A stretch of DNA of 64,000 bases, from NCBI RefSeq assembly GCF_014621695.1, contig NZ_CP061281.1:4216001-4280000 (forward strand), read 5' to 3'. Every line of letters starts with the position of its first letter. Position 1 is the stretch's first letter. The notes beneath the pieces were generated by a model, which was given only the letters and a program-made list of their open reading frames with translations, had not been told where the DNA came from and ran no database searches. Positions 24,921 through 33,881 of this stretch are shown here, piece after piece. Made by a program: the position numbers and the translations under genes. The stretch is from Streptomyces xanthii (GTDB taxonomy: Bacteria > Actinomycetota > Actinomycetes > Streptomycetales > Streptomycetaceae).

Positions 24921-25070
24921 GGGTGGGGACCTCCGGTCAGGTACGGCTGTGGACACCGCCGACCAGACTTCCCGGCACACCCTGTGGACATCATGACGCG
25001 TTCTTGACGCGCCCTTCACCCTACCGGGTGTATGCGAGGCGTGCCTGGTGGTCGTCACGATACGCACGAA

Positions 25071-25102
25071 ACGGGCACCCGGCGCGTTCGCCGGATGCCC
25101 GT
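25071..25102 (-). terminator. Terminator of acsA
   Basis: ACGGGCACCCGGCG (25071-25084), loop CGTT, CGCCGGATGCCCGT (25089-25102). Thirteen of fourteen pairs. It lies 20 bases beyond the acsA stop. Confidence 0.8.
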
Positions 25103-25120
25103 TCGGTGGTGTGCGCGGGG

Positions 25121-27079
25121 TCAGTCCTCGCTGGGCGCCGCCGGCAGCTTGGTCTGGATGAGGTCCATCACGGAGGAGTCGGTCAGCGTGGTGACGTCAC
25201 CCAGCTCCCGGTTCTCCGCGACGTCGCGCAGCAGACGGCGCATGATCTTGCCGGAGCGCGTCTTGGGCAGCTCGGCGACCGGCAGGACCCGCTTGGGCTT
25301 GGCGATCGGGCCGAGCGTGGCGCCCACGTGGTTGCGCAGGTCGGCGACGAGGCCGTCGTCCTCCGCGTTCGCGGTGCCGCGCAGGATGACGAACGCGACG
25401 ATCGCCTGGCCGGTCGTCTCGTCGGCGGCGCCGACGACGGCGGCCTCGGCGACGGCCGGGTGCGAGACGAGCGCCGACTCGACCTCGGTCGTCGAGATGT
25501 TGTGCCCGGAGACGAGCATGACGTCGTCGACCCGGCCGAGCAGCCAGATGTCGCCGTCCTCGTCCTTCTTCGCGCCGTCACCGGCGAAGTACTTGCCCTC
25601 GAAACGCGACCAGTACGTGTCGATGAACCGCTGGTCGTCGCCCCAGATGGTGCGCAGCATCGACGGCCACGGCTCGGTCAGGACCAGGTAGCCACCGCCG
25701 CCGTTCGGCACCTCGACCGCCTCGTCGTCGACGACGGTCGCCGAGATGCCCGGCAGGGCGCGCTGCGCGGAGCCCGGCTTGGTCTCGGTGACGCCCGGCA
25801 GCGGCGAGATCATGATCGCGCCGGTCTCGGTCTGCCACCAGGTGTCCACGACGGGGCACTTGTCGGCGCCGATGTTCTTCCGGTACCAGACCCAGGCCTC
25901 GGGGTTGATCGGCTCGCCGACCGACCCGAGGACCCGCAGCGAGGACAGGTCGAACTTCGCGGGGATGTCGTCGCCCCACTTCATGAACGTGCGGATCGCG
26001 GTGGGCGCCGTGTAGAGGATCGTGACGCCGTACTTCTGCACGATCTCCCAGAAGCGGCCCTGGTGCGGGGTGTCCGGGGTGCCCTCGTAGATGACCTGCG
26101 TCGCACCGTTCGAGAGCGGGCCGTACGTGATGTACGAGTGGCCGGTGACCCAGCCGATGTCGGCCGTGCACCAGTAGACGTCGGTCTCCGGCTTGAGGTC
26201 GAAGACCGCGTGGTGGGTGTAGCTCGCCTGCGTCAGGTAGCCGCCCGAGGTGTGCAGGATGCCCTTCGGCTTACCCGTCGTCCCGGACGTGTACAGGATG
26301 AACAGCGGCTGCTCGGCGTCGAACGCCTCGGGGGTGTGCTCGGGGGACTGGCGGCCGACCGTCTCGTGCCACCACAGGTCGCGGCCCTCGGTCCAGGCGA
26401 CGTCCTGCCCGGTGCGCCGGACGACCAGCACGTTGCCGACGCCCGCCGCGCGGGTCAGCGCCTCGTCGACGGCCGGCTTGAGCGCGGACGGCTTGCCGCG
26501 GCGGTATCCGCCGTCGGCCGTGATGACGACCTTGGCGTCGGCGTCCTCGATGCGCTTGGCGATGGCGTCGGCGGAGAAGCCGCCGAAGACGACGGAGTGC
26601 GCGGCGCCGATGCGCGCGCAGGCCAGCATCGAGATGACCGCCTCGGGGATCATCGGCAGGTAGACGGCGACGCGGTCGCCGGCCTCGACGCCCAGCTCGG
26701 TCAGCGCGTTCGCCGCGCGGCTCACCTCGTCCTTGAGCTCGGCGTAGGTGATGGCCCGGCTGTCGCCCGGCTCGCCCTCGAAGTGGATCGCGACACGGTC
26801 GCCGTTGCCGGCCTCGACGTGCCGGTCGACGCAGTTGTACGCGACGTTGAGCTTGCCGTCGGCGAACCACTTCGCGAACGGCGGGTTCGACCAGTCGAGT
26901 GTCTGCGTCGGCTCGGTGGCCCAGCTGAGGCGGCGGGCCTGCTCGGCCCAGAAGCCGAGCCGGTCAGCCTTGGCCTGCTCGTACGCCTCGGCCGTGACGT
27001 TGGCTCGTGCGGCCAGGTCAGCCGGCGGCGCGAAGCGTCGCTCTTCCTTAAGAAGATTGGCCAGGCTCTCGTTGCTCAC
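25121..27079 (-). CDS. acsA: Acetyl-CoA synthetase (AMP-forming)
   Basis: 652 residues from GTG 27079, with AAGGGAG six bases upstream. Full adenylate-forming architecture: N-terminal [17 protein letters not shown] segment, the P-loop [30 protein letters not shown] for acetate binding, and [19 protein letters not shown]. The C-terminal [15 protein letters not shown] carries Lys611, the residue acetylated by Pat-type enzymes in other bacteria. Reaction: acetate, ATP and CoA to acetyl-CoA, AMP and PPi. Single gene with its own terminator. The gene is also in the matching mycobacterial block. Confidence 0.97.
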   Translation of the reverse strand: MSNESLANLLKEERRFAPPADLAARANVTAEAYEQAKADRLGFWAEQARRLSWATEPTQTLDWSNPPFAKWFADGKLNVAYNCVDRHVEAGNGDRVAIHFEGEPGDSRAITYAELKDEVSRAANALTELGVEAGDRVAVYLPMIPEAVISMLACARIGAAHSVVFGGFSADAIAKRIEDADAKVVITADGGYRRGKPSALKPAVDEALTRAAGVGNVLVVRRTGQDVAWTEGRDLWWHETVGRQSPEHTPEAFDAEQPLFILYTSGTTGKPKGILHTSGGYLTQASYTHHAVFDLKPETDVYWCTADIGWVTGHSYITYGPLSNGATQVIYEGTPDTPHQGRFWEIVQKYGVTILYTAPTAIRTFMKWGDDIPAKFDLSSLRVLGSVGEPINPEAWVWYRKNIGADKCPVVDTWWQTETGAIMISPLPGVTETKPGSAQRALPGISATVVDDEAVEVPNGGGGYLVLTEPWPSMLRTIWGDDQRFIDTYWSRFEGKYFAGDGAKKDEDGDIWLLGRVDDVMLVSGHNISTTEVESALVSHPAVAEAAVVGAADETTGQAIVAFVILRGTANAEDDGLVADLRNHVGATLGPIAKPKRVLPVAELPKTRSGKIMRRLLRDVAENRELGDVTTLTDSSVMDLIQTKLPAAPSED

Positions 27080-27290
27080 GACATCTCCCTTACGGTGCTC
27101 AGCCGGGGCGGCCGTTGTGTCCCAGGCCACAGCTCATCAGACGGCGCCCCCTGCTGACAAGGGCTGCCCTGAAATTGGTTTAGACCTGTTCTCGTTCCTG
27201 TGCGGGCCCGCTAGTTGGGTGCCCGCTCCGCACCCGTTTCCACGTCCGGAACGTCCGGCGGGTTCAGTCGGTCACGCTTTCCCGGGCATG

Positions 27291-27326
27291 CCGAGGGCGC
27301 GGCCGGTGCTCCGGCCGCGCCCTCGG
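27291..27326 (-). terminator. Terminator of the SulP-carbonic anhydrase gene
   Basis: CCGAGGGCGCGGCCGG, loop TGCT, CCGGCCGCGCCCTCGG. Sixteen perfect pairs, immediately downstream of the stop at 27331. Confidence 0.9.
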
Positions 27327-27330
27327 GGTG

Positions 27331-29769
27331 TCACGCGAGGCCGCTCCGGGACAGCGGACGCCCGTCTCCGACGCCGGCGTCCACGCCGTCCTCCACCCCG
27401 TCCACATGGCCGAAGACGGGGTCGTCCGGTGCGGCGCCGCCCCGCTCGCCCTCGGTGAGCAGATAGGCCTGTGCCTCCCCGACGTGGAAGTACATCCCGT
27501 GCAGGTCGAGCGCGCCCCGCTCCAGCGCGCGGGCCACCGAGGGGTGCGCCCGCAGATGCTCCAGCTGCTGCACCACGTTGGTCAGGCACAACTGCTCGGC
27601 CGCGTCCGCCGGGGGCCGCCCCGCGAGCCGCGCCTCGGGCCGCCCGGAGTCGGCGACCCGCGCCAGGCTGGGCAGCCCGTGCCGCAGCCAGCGCGCGAGC
27701 GGAGTCCGCGCCTCCCCGTCGGGCGGGCCGCTGAGCAGGGCCTGCATGGCCCCGCACCCGGAGTGCCCGCACACGGTGATCGACTGCACCTTCAGGACGT
27801 CGACGGCGTACTCGATGGCCGCGGCGACCGAGTCGTCCCCGCTCTCCTCGCCCGGCAGCGGCACCAGATTGCCCACGTTCCGTACGACGAACAGGTCGCC
27901 CGGGCCGCTCGACGTGATCATCGACGTGACGACGCGGGAGTCGGCGCAGGTGAGGAACAGTTGGGTGGGCTGCTGCCCCTCGCGGGCCAGCCGGGCCAGC
28001 TCACCGCGCACCAGCGGTGCCGTGTTCCGCTGGAACGCGCTGATGCCGCTGGCCAGTTGATGCCCGCCGCGGCGCGGCCGCTCCGTCTCGGGGGCGGTGC
28101 CCGCGGCGGCGTCGGTGGCGGCCTCCTGGGACCGGTGGCCGTCGCAGTGGTGGTTGCGCCACGGCGTCCACGGGCGGCAGCAGGAGTGCGCGGCGCTCGC
28201 GGGCTCGGCGATCCGGGCCCCGGCCCGCCCGGCGACCTCGACGCTGCCGCCCTCCGCGACGTGCGACTTCTGCCAGTCCTGCAGCGCCTCGAACGCGGCG
28301 TGGTCCATGAACGACCCGTCCAGCTCGACCACACAGCTCGCGCCGTGCGGCACCTGGTGCAGGGCGCGGCTCAGCCGTGGCACGGCGAGGAAGGTCAACT
28401 GCCCGCGCACGCGTACGTGGTGGACCCCGTGCGGGTCCTCCTCGTGCGTGATGCGGGTGCGGGCGAGCCGGTGCAGGGCGACACCGACGGCGACTGCGAC
28501 GCCGAGGCCGACGCCTTCGAGCACGCCGAGGGCGACGACACCGACGGTGGTGACGACGTAGACCAGGACCTCGCGGTGGCGGGTGACCGTGCGGATGTGG
28601 TGCAGGGACACCATCCGGATCCCGACGGCCATCACCAGGGCGGCGAGCGAGGCGAGCGGGATCAGCTCCAGGGCGGGGACCAGGAGCAGCGTGGCCGCCA
28701 CTACCCAAACGCCGTGCAGCATCGTCGAGTTCCGGCTCACCGCTCCCGCGTTCACGTTCGCCGTCGAGCGGACGGCGACGCCGGCGACGGGCAGTCCGCC
28801 GAGGCTTCCGGACACGATGTTCGCCGCGCCCTGGCCGAGCAGCTCGCGGTCCAGGTGCGAGCGGCGGGCCGCGGGCGGCAGGTCGGTCCTGGCGGTGGCG
28901 AGCTTGTCGACGGCGACGGCCCCGAGCAGCGACTGCACGCTGCACACCAGGGTCGTCGTCAGGACGGCGGCGAGGATGCCGAGCACCGGCCCGTCCGGCA
29001 GCCCGGCCAGCGCGTGGCTGCTCCAGGACGGCAGGTCGACCTCGGGCAGCGTGAGGCCGAACACGGCGGTGGCGGTGGCCGCGGCGGTGACCGCGACGAG
29101 GGCGGCGGGCACCTTGCGGGCGACGCGCCCGACTCTGCCCGGCAGCTTGGGCCACAGGACGAGCAGCCCGAGGGTGAGCATGCTCATCGCGACGGCGGCG
29201 GGGTGCGCGGCGGCCAACTGGTGCGGGAGAGCCGCCACGTTGGCGAGGACGGAGCTGTCCGGGGTGCCGCCCAGGACGATGTGCAGCTGGGCGACGGCGA
29301 TGGTGACGCCGATGCCGGCGAGCATGCCGTGGACGACGGCGGGGCTGACGGCGAGCGCGGTGCGGGCCACCCGAAGACAGCCGAGCCCGAGCTGGGCGAT
29401 GCCGGCGAGGACGGTGACGGCGCAGGTGGTGCGCCATCCGTAGCGCTGGATGAGCTCGGCGGTGACCACGGTCAGACCGGCGGCGGGCCCGCTGACCTGG
29501 AGCGGGGAGCCGCCGACGAGGCCGCCGACCAGTCCGCCGACGGCGGCGGCGACGAGCCCGGACTCCAGGGGCGCGCCGGTGGCGAGGGCGATGCCGAGGG
29601 ACAGCGGCAGGGCGATCAGGAAGACGGAGACGGACGCGGACAGGTCGGCGCCCGCGATGCGGAAGCGGCGGGGCGGTGCGGGTGGTGGGCTGTGGGCCTT
29701 ACGGAGAGCGGCTGTGGGCTCGTCCGTCCGGTCGGGGTCACTGGCTCGGGTGGGTACGCAGGCTGACAT
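27331..29769 (-). CDS. Fused SulP anion transporter, STAS domain and beta-carbonic anhydrase
   Basis: 812 residues from ATG 29769, with GGAGGAG eight bases upstream. Residues 35-430 are the SulP membrane domain with many helices (start LSASVSVFLIALPLSLGIALATGAP). Residues about 450-530 are a STAS domain (VRVRGQLTFLAVPRLSRAL, VVELDGSFMDHAAFEALQDW). Residues about 575-790 are a beta-carbonic anhydrase with zinc ligands Cys608 and Asp610 (CADSR) and His669-x-x-Cys672 (HSGCG). All catalytic residues are present. The fusion suggests bicarbonate uptake coupled to CO2 hydration at the membrane. It is single-gene, with its own terminator. Transported ion not certain. Confidence 0.93.
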   Translation of the reverse strand: MSACVPTRASDPDRTDEPTAALRKAHSPPPAPPRRFRIAGADLSASVSVFLIALPLSLGIALATGAPLESGLVAAAVGGLVGGLVGGSPLQVSGPAAGLTVVTAELIQRYGWRTTCAVTVLAGIAQLGLGCLRVARTALAVSPAVVHGMLAGIGVTIAVAQLHIVLGGTPDSSVLANVAALPHQLAAAHPAAVAMSMLTLGLLVLWPKLPGRVGRVARKVPAALVAVTAAATATAVFGLTLPEVDLPSWSSHALAGLPDGPVLGILAAVLTTTLVCSVQSLLGAVAVDKLATARTDLPPAARRSHLDRELLGQGAANIVSGSLGGLPVAGVAVRSTANVNAGAVSRNSTMLHGVWVVAATLLLVPALELIPLASLAALVMAVGIRMVSLHHIRTVTRHREVLVYVVTTVGVVALGVLEGVGLGVAVAVGVALHRLARTRITHEEDPHGVHHVRVRGQLTFLAVPRLSRALHQVPHGASCVVELDGSFMDHAAFEALQDWQKSHVAEGGSVEVAGRAGARIAEPASAAHSCCRPWTPWRNHHCDGHRSQEAATDAAAGTAPETERPRRGGHQLASGISAFQRNTAPLVRGELARLAREGQQPTQLFLTCADSRVVTSMITSSGPGDLFVVRNVGNLVPLPGEESGDDSVAAAIEYAVDVLKVQSITVCGHSGCGAMQALLSGPPDGEARTPLARWLRHGLPSLARVADSGRPEARLAGRPPADAAEQLCLTNVVQQLEHLRAHPSVARALERGALDLHGMYFHVGEAQAYLLTEGERGGAAPDDPVFGHVDGVEDGVDAGVGDGRPLSRSGLA

Positions 29770-30196
29770 GTTCCCGTCTCCTCCGGGGTGCAGCGCGGTC
29801 GCGGAATTGTGGGGGGACCCCAAGTGGTGTGCGGGGTCGGGAAATCGCGGCCGTGGTTCACGGCGTGCAGCGGCGGGATGAAGCAATGCGGTGAAGCAGG
29901 GGTGCAACAGGCGGTGAAGCAGCGCGGTGAGCACTGAATTGCGTGAATGCAACGAGATGAATCAACGCTCGGTAAACGGATCGTAATGCAGAGTAAAGGC
30001 CAGGGAAGGATTAATCGGGCAAATGGTCCAATGCTTCACCCCGGAGAGTGAATAAGATTTCTGGTCGGCTTGTCGGACAAATTCGACGCGAAGCCCGTGC
30101 GACCTTGGCGGCGCACCCGGGCATTTCGGGCATTTCGCACGGTCTTTCTCGTGCCCCGTCTCGCAAGCCGACTCCCAGGAAGAAGGTGGGCGGAAG

Positions 30197-31495
30197 ATGG
30201 CCGCCACCCAGCGGATCGCCACCAGGAGGATCGTCGCGGGCGTCACCGCCGCCGCGGCGTGCGCCGCCGTCCTCTCCGGTTGCGCGAACAGCGACACCAC
30301 GTCCGCGCCGCCCCACAAGGGCGCCGCCGGCCCCAAGAAGGCGGCGCCCGCCGCGCCCGCCCCGGGCAGCGTGATGCGCCCGATCGGCGACGGCTCCACC
30401 GCGTACACCGGGCAGCAGCCCCACCTGCCCCGCCCCGAGCGGCTGAGACCGGGACAGAGGCCCCCGCAGTTCGTCGTCTTCTCCTGGGACGGAGCCGGAG
30501 AGGACAGCCAGAAGCTGTTCTCCCACTTCCGCGAGGTCGCCAAGGCCAACAACGCGACCATGACGTACTTCCTCAGCGGCGTGTACATGCTCCCGGAGAG
30601 CAAGGCGGCCAAGTACCACGCACCGCAGCACTCGGCGGGCCGCTCGGACATCGGCTTCAACGACGTCCAGGGCATCCGTGACACCGCCGAGCAGGTGCGC
30701 GGCGCCTGGCTCGAGGGCAACGAGATCGGCACCCACTTCAACGGCCACTTCTGCGGCAAGGGCGGCGGGGTCGGCGAGTGGTCGGTCGCCGAGTGGAAGA
30801 GCGAGATCCAGCAGGCCAAGACCTTCGTGAAGTCGTGGAAGACGAACGCGGGCCTGAAGAACATGCCGCCGCTGCCCTTCGACTACGACAAGGAGCTCAT
30901 CGGCGCCCGCACGCCCTGCCTCGAGGGGCAGAAGAACTTCATGCGGGCGGCGAAGGACCTCGGCTTCCGCTACGACACCAGCGGCGTCAACGACCAGCTG
31001 TGGCCCAAGAAGAAGAACGGCCTGTGGGACCTGTCCATGCAGCTAGTCCCCTTCATCGGGCACAAGTACGAGCAGCTGACCATGGACTACAACTTCATGG
31101 TCAACCAGTCGGGCACCAGCACCCAGGGCGACCCCGGCAAGCGGGAGTTCTGGGGCGACCAGATGCGCGACAGCCTGCTCGCCGGCTTCGACCGCGCCTA
31201 CGAGGGCAACCGCGCGCCCCTGGTCATCGGCAACCACTTCGAGTCCTGGAACGGCGGCGCCTACATGCGCGCCGTCGAAGAGACCGTCGAGACCGTCTGC
31301 ACCAAGCCCGAGGTGCGCTGCGTCAGCTTCCGGCAGCTCGCCGACTGGCTCGACGCCCAGGACCCGCGGACCCTGAAGAAGCTCACGACCCTCGGCGTCG
31401 GCCAGGCGCCCGAGCAGGGCTGGGCGTCGTTCCTGACCGGCGGCCCCGCGCCCGCGCCCAAGGGGGTCCCGGGCGCACCGGCCGCCAAGTCCTGA
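30197..31495 (+). CDS. Secreted lipoprotein with polysaccharide deacetylase-like fold
   Basis: 432 residues. Lipoprotein signal peptide IVAGVTAAAACAAVLSGC with lipidated Cys27, then a 55-residue Ala/Pro-rich linker. The body has FVVFSWDGAGED where NodB enzymes have TFDDG, and EIGTHFNGHFC as the HxxxH metal motif, followed by RTPCLEGQKNFMRAAKDLGFRYDTSG. The second Asp and the His pair may still bind metal, but the first motif differs from classic deacetylases. The C-terminal segment SFRQLADWLDAQDP is typical of the end of such domains. Likely cell-surface enzyme on peptidoglycan or another polysaccharide; activity unproven. It has AT-rich upstream DNA and converges on the next gene. Confidence 0.75.
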   Translation: MAATQRIATRRIVAGVTAAAACAAVLSGCANSDTTSAPPHKGAAGPKKAAPAAPAPGSVMRPIGDGSTAYTGQQPHLPRPERLRPGQRPPQFVVFSWDGAGEDSQKLFSHFREVAKANNATMTYFLSGVYMLPESKAAKYHAPQHSAGRSDIGFNDVQGIRDTAEQVRGAWLEGNEIGTHFNGHFCGKGGGVGEWSVAEWKSEIQQAKTFVKSWKTNAGLKNMPPLPFDYDKELIGARTPCLEGQKNFMRAAKDLGFRYDTSGVNDQLWPKKKNGLWDLSMQLVPFIGHKYEQLTMDYNFMVNQSGTSTQGDPGKREFWGDQMRDSLLAGFDRAYEGNRAPLVIGNHFESWNGGAYMRAVEETVETVCTKPEVRCVSFRQLADWLDAQDPRTLKKLTTLGVGQAPEQGWASFLTGGPAPAPKGVPGAPAAKS

Positions 31496-31504
31496 CCCGG
31501 CCCG

Positions 31505-31632
31505 GCCGGACCGATGCGGACCGGACCGATGCGGACCGGACCGATGCGGACCGGACCGGATCGGTCCGGCCCGATCCGCTCCCGATCCGCTCCCGATCCG
31601 ACCCGATCCGATCCGGTCCCGATCCGGCCCTG
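31505..31632. repeat. Tandem CCGATGCGGACCGGA repeats and related CCGATCC-rich tract
   Basis: The 15-mer CCGATGCGGACCGGA occurs three times in tandem (31511-31555). A run of (T)CCGATCCG-type units follows to about 31630. It fills the gap between two convergent genes and can fold into several GGACCG/CGGTCC hairpins, so it may serve as a terminator. Confidence 0.7.
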
Positions 31633-31637
31633 AGCCG

Positions 31638-32633
31638 TCAGGCCGTGGCGCCCACGCTCGGCCGGCTCTCCCGCAGCACGAAGTCGGGGTCGACCTGCGC
31701 CGCCAGGTCGGCCCCCGTCTTCTCGTTCCCCCAGCTCTGCGCGTTCTTCAGGTGGAAGTGGACCATCTGCCGCGTGTACCGCCCCCAGTCCCGCGCCTCG
31801 TACGTGGCGTCGGCGGCGGCCCGCAGGCTGGCGAGCGCCCCGGCGTTGGCCTCCTCCAGGAGCTCGAAGCGGGGCGGGCGGCCCTTCTCCATCGCGCGCA
31901 CCCAGTCCGAGTGCCCGACGGTGACGAGCAGGTCGTCCCCGACCTCCGCGCGCAGGAAGTCGAGGTCGTCCTCGCCCTGCACCTTGTTCCCCACGACCTT
32001 CAGGGCGATGCCGAAGTCCCGGGCGTACTCCTTGTACTGGCGGTAGACCGAGACCCCCTTCCGCGTCGGCTCGGCGACGAGGAACGTCATGTCGAAGCGG
32101 GTGAACATGCCGGAGGCGAAGGAGTCGGAGCCCGCGGTCATGTCGACCACCACGTACTCGCCCTGGCCGTCGACGAGGTGGTTCAGGCACAGCTCCACCG
32201 CGCCGGTCTTGGAGTGGTAGCACGCGACACCGAGGTCGGCTTCGGTGAACGGGCCGGTGACCATCAAACGGACGGACCCGCCGTCGAGTTCCACCCGCCG
32301 GGCGCAGGCGTCGTACACCGGATTGTTCTCGCCCACCCGCAGCAGCCGCGAGCCCTCGCCCGGCGGCGTCGTCTTGATCATCGTGTCGGCGGACGCGATC
32401 CGCGGGTTCGAACCGCGCAGGTAGTCCTTGATGAGCGGCAGCCGCGCACCCATCGCCGGCAGTTCGGCCGCGACGTCCTCGTCGAGGCCGAGCGCGGCGC
32501 CCAGGTGCTGGTTGATGTCGGCGTCGACGGCGACGACCGGCGATCCGGTGGTGGCGAGGTGACGGATGAAGAGCGAGGACAGCGTGGTCTTGCCGCTGCC
32601 GCCCTTCCCCACGAAAGCGATCTTCATGTTCAC
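31638..32633 (-). CDS. CooC-like P-loop ATPase
   Basis: 331 residues; MNMKIAFVGKGGSGKTTLSSLF gives a deviant Walker A at residue 9, and an ATG at 32627 is the alternative start. Further features are VVAVDADINQHLGAALG and VVVDMTAGSDSFASGMFTRFD (Walker B and switch), FLVAEPTRKGVSVYRQY and the base-binding VVGNKVQGEDD. This is the MinD/CooC family, in which ATPases insert nickel or other metals or position protein complexes. No CO dehydrogenase or hydrogenase gene is nearby. It is divergent from the Fic-like gene, sharing 95 bases of promoter DNA. Target unknown. Confidence 0.8.
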   Translation of the reverse strand: MNMKIAFVGKGGSGKTTLSSLFIRHLATTGSPVVAVDADINQHLGAALGLDEDVAAELPAMGARLPLIKDYLRGSNPRIASADTMIKTTPPGEGSRLLRVGENNPVYDACARRVELDGGSVRLMVTGPFTEADLGVACYHSKTGAVELCLNHLVDGQGEYVVVDMTAGSDSFASGMFTRFDMTFLVAEPTRKGVSVYRQYKEYARDFGIALKVVGNKVQGEDDLDFLRAEVGDDLLVTVGHSDWVRAMEKGRPPRFELLEEANAGALASLRAAADATYEARDWGRYTRQMVHFHLKNAQSWGNEKTGADLAAQVDPDFVLRESRPSVGATA

Positions 32634-32728
32634 GAAGCGTAGTGGGGGCGTCGCGTTCCGTGTCGCCCCGGCGTGAAGAAGACCACTCCTTCGTGGGGCG
32701 GCGCCCCACGGCCCGTAGGGTCGTACGC

Positions 32729-33553
32729 ATGAGTACGACAGCCGACCCCCTCGCCGCGCTGGCCGACCTGCCGGGCGTGGCCGACTCCGTGGCCTCCGTG
32801 CGCAAGGCCGTGGACCGGGTCTACGGGCACCGGGTCATGCGCCGCCGCAGCAACGAGGTCACCTCCGAGGCCGCGCTGCGCGGCGCGCGGGGCAGCGCGG
32901 CGCTCTCGGGCGCCGACTGGGCACTCGAGGAGGTGCGCCGGCGCACCGACTTCAGCGGGGGCGACGGCGACCCGGAGGCGCCCGTGGTCGGCGCCGCCCT
33001 GCGGCTCACCGCGGAGGCGGGCCAACTCCTTTCCATCTGGCGGCAGTCGCCGCTGCGCGTCCTCGCGCGGCTGCACCTGGTCGCGGCGGCCGACAAGGGC
33101 GACGCGGTGGGCCGGCCCCGGCAGGCGGGCGAGCCGGTCGACGAGCCGCTCGTGGAGCTGCCGCTGCCGGACGCCGACGAGGTGGCGGGCCGGCTCGACG
33201 GCCTGGCCCAGCTGATCATCGCGGGCAGCGAGGCACCGGCCCTGGTGACGGCGGCCGTGGTGCACGGCGAGCTCCAGGCGCTGCGCCCCTTCGGCTCGTA
33301 CAACGGCCTCGTGGCGCGCGCCGCCGAGCGCATCGTCCTGGTGGGCAGCGGTCTCGACCCGAAGTCGATCTGTCCCGCCGAGGTGGGGCACGCGGAGCTC
33401 GGGCGCGCGCAGTACGCGGCGGCGCTCGACGGCTACGCCTCCGGCACTCCGGAGGGCATGGCGGCGTGGATCGCCCACTGCGGCAAGGCCGTTGAGCTCG
33501 GGGTCAGGGAGTCGACCGCGGTCTGCGAAGCGCTCCAGCGCGGCGCCGCCTGA
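32729..33553 (+). CDS. Fic-fold protein with degenerate active-site motif
   Basis: 274 residues from ATG 32729. The helical layout of a Fic domain is visible, with an N-terminal regulatory region (RRSNEVTSEAALRGARGSAALSGADWALEEV). The active-site loop reads LRPFGSYNGLVARAAER where Fic AMP-transferases have HPFxxGNGRxxR. The catalytic His is Arg and the first Gly-Asn-Gly-Arg is Tyr-Asn-Gly-Leu. So the fold is kept but AMP transfer by the known mechanism is unlikely. Homologues in other streptomycetes are often called oxidoreductases without evidence. It is divergent from the CooC-like ATPase and followed by a strong hairpin. Confidence 0.75.
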   Translation: MSTTADPLAALADLPGVADSVASVRKAVDRVYGHRVMRRRSNEVTSEAALRGARGSAALSGADWALEEVRRRTDFSGGDGDPEAPVVGAALRLTAEAGQLLSIWRQSPLRVLARLHLVAAADKGDAVGRPRQAGEPVDEPLVELPLPDADEVAGRLDGLAQLIIAGSEAPALVTAAVVHGELQALRPFGSYNGLVARAAERIVLVGSGLDPKSICPAEVGHAELGRAQYAAALDGYASGTPEGMAAWIAHCGKAVELGVRESTAVCEALQRGAA

Positions 33554-33590
33554 CGGGAATCCCCGGAGGAAAAGGCCCCGGAAAAGGGTT

Positions 33591-33618
33591 GCGGCGGTAC
33601 GAGTCCTCGTACCGCCGC
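33591..33618. terminator. Terminator after the Fic-like gene
   Basis: GCGGCGGTACGAG, loop TC, CTCGTACCGCCGC. Thirteen perfect pairs 37 bases past the Fic-like stop. Confidence 0.85.
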
Positions 33619-33881
33619 TGGCATGGCCACCGGGTTACCAAGCGTCCTCGATATCTGTTGCCCATCAGGTCGGGAACTTTGCCCGTCACCTGGTGCGGCT
33701 GGCCCGTAATCGACGGGTCGACGTCGCGTGGGTGCCCTGTGTTCATGCTTCGGTCCGTGGGGCCTTGGTTGCGTTTGAAGGTGATCCTCTCGGATGTCCT
33801 TGGTCTCGCGGGCCGTTGACTCCTTTGTACTCCAGACCCGCAGAGAGCGGTAGTCCTGGCCACACTTCTTTACTTTTAGGT
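33619..33881. other. Unexplained 260-base stretch of lower G+C
   Basis: Between the Fic-like terminator and the convergent HAD stop. No gene can be supported. A minus-strand frame with internal ATG near 33750 has no ribosome site. An AAAGGAG motif on the minus strand (around 33826) is not followed by a start codon. Base composition differs from both neighbours. It may be decayed coding sequence or an unrecognised RNA. Confidence 0.5.
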
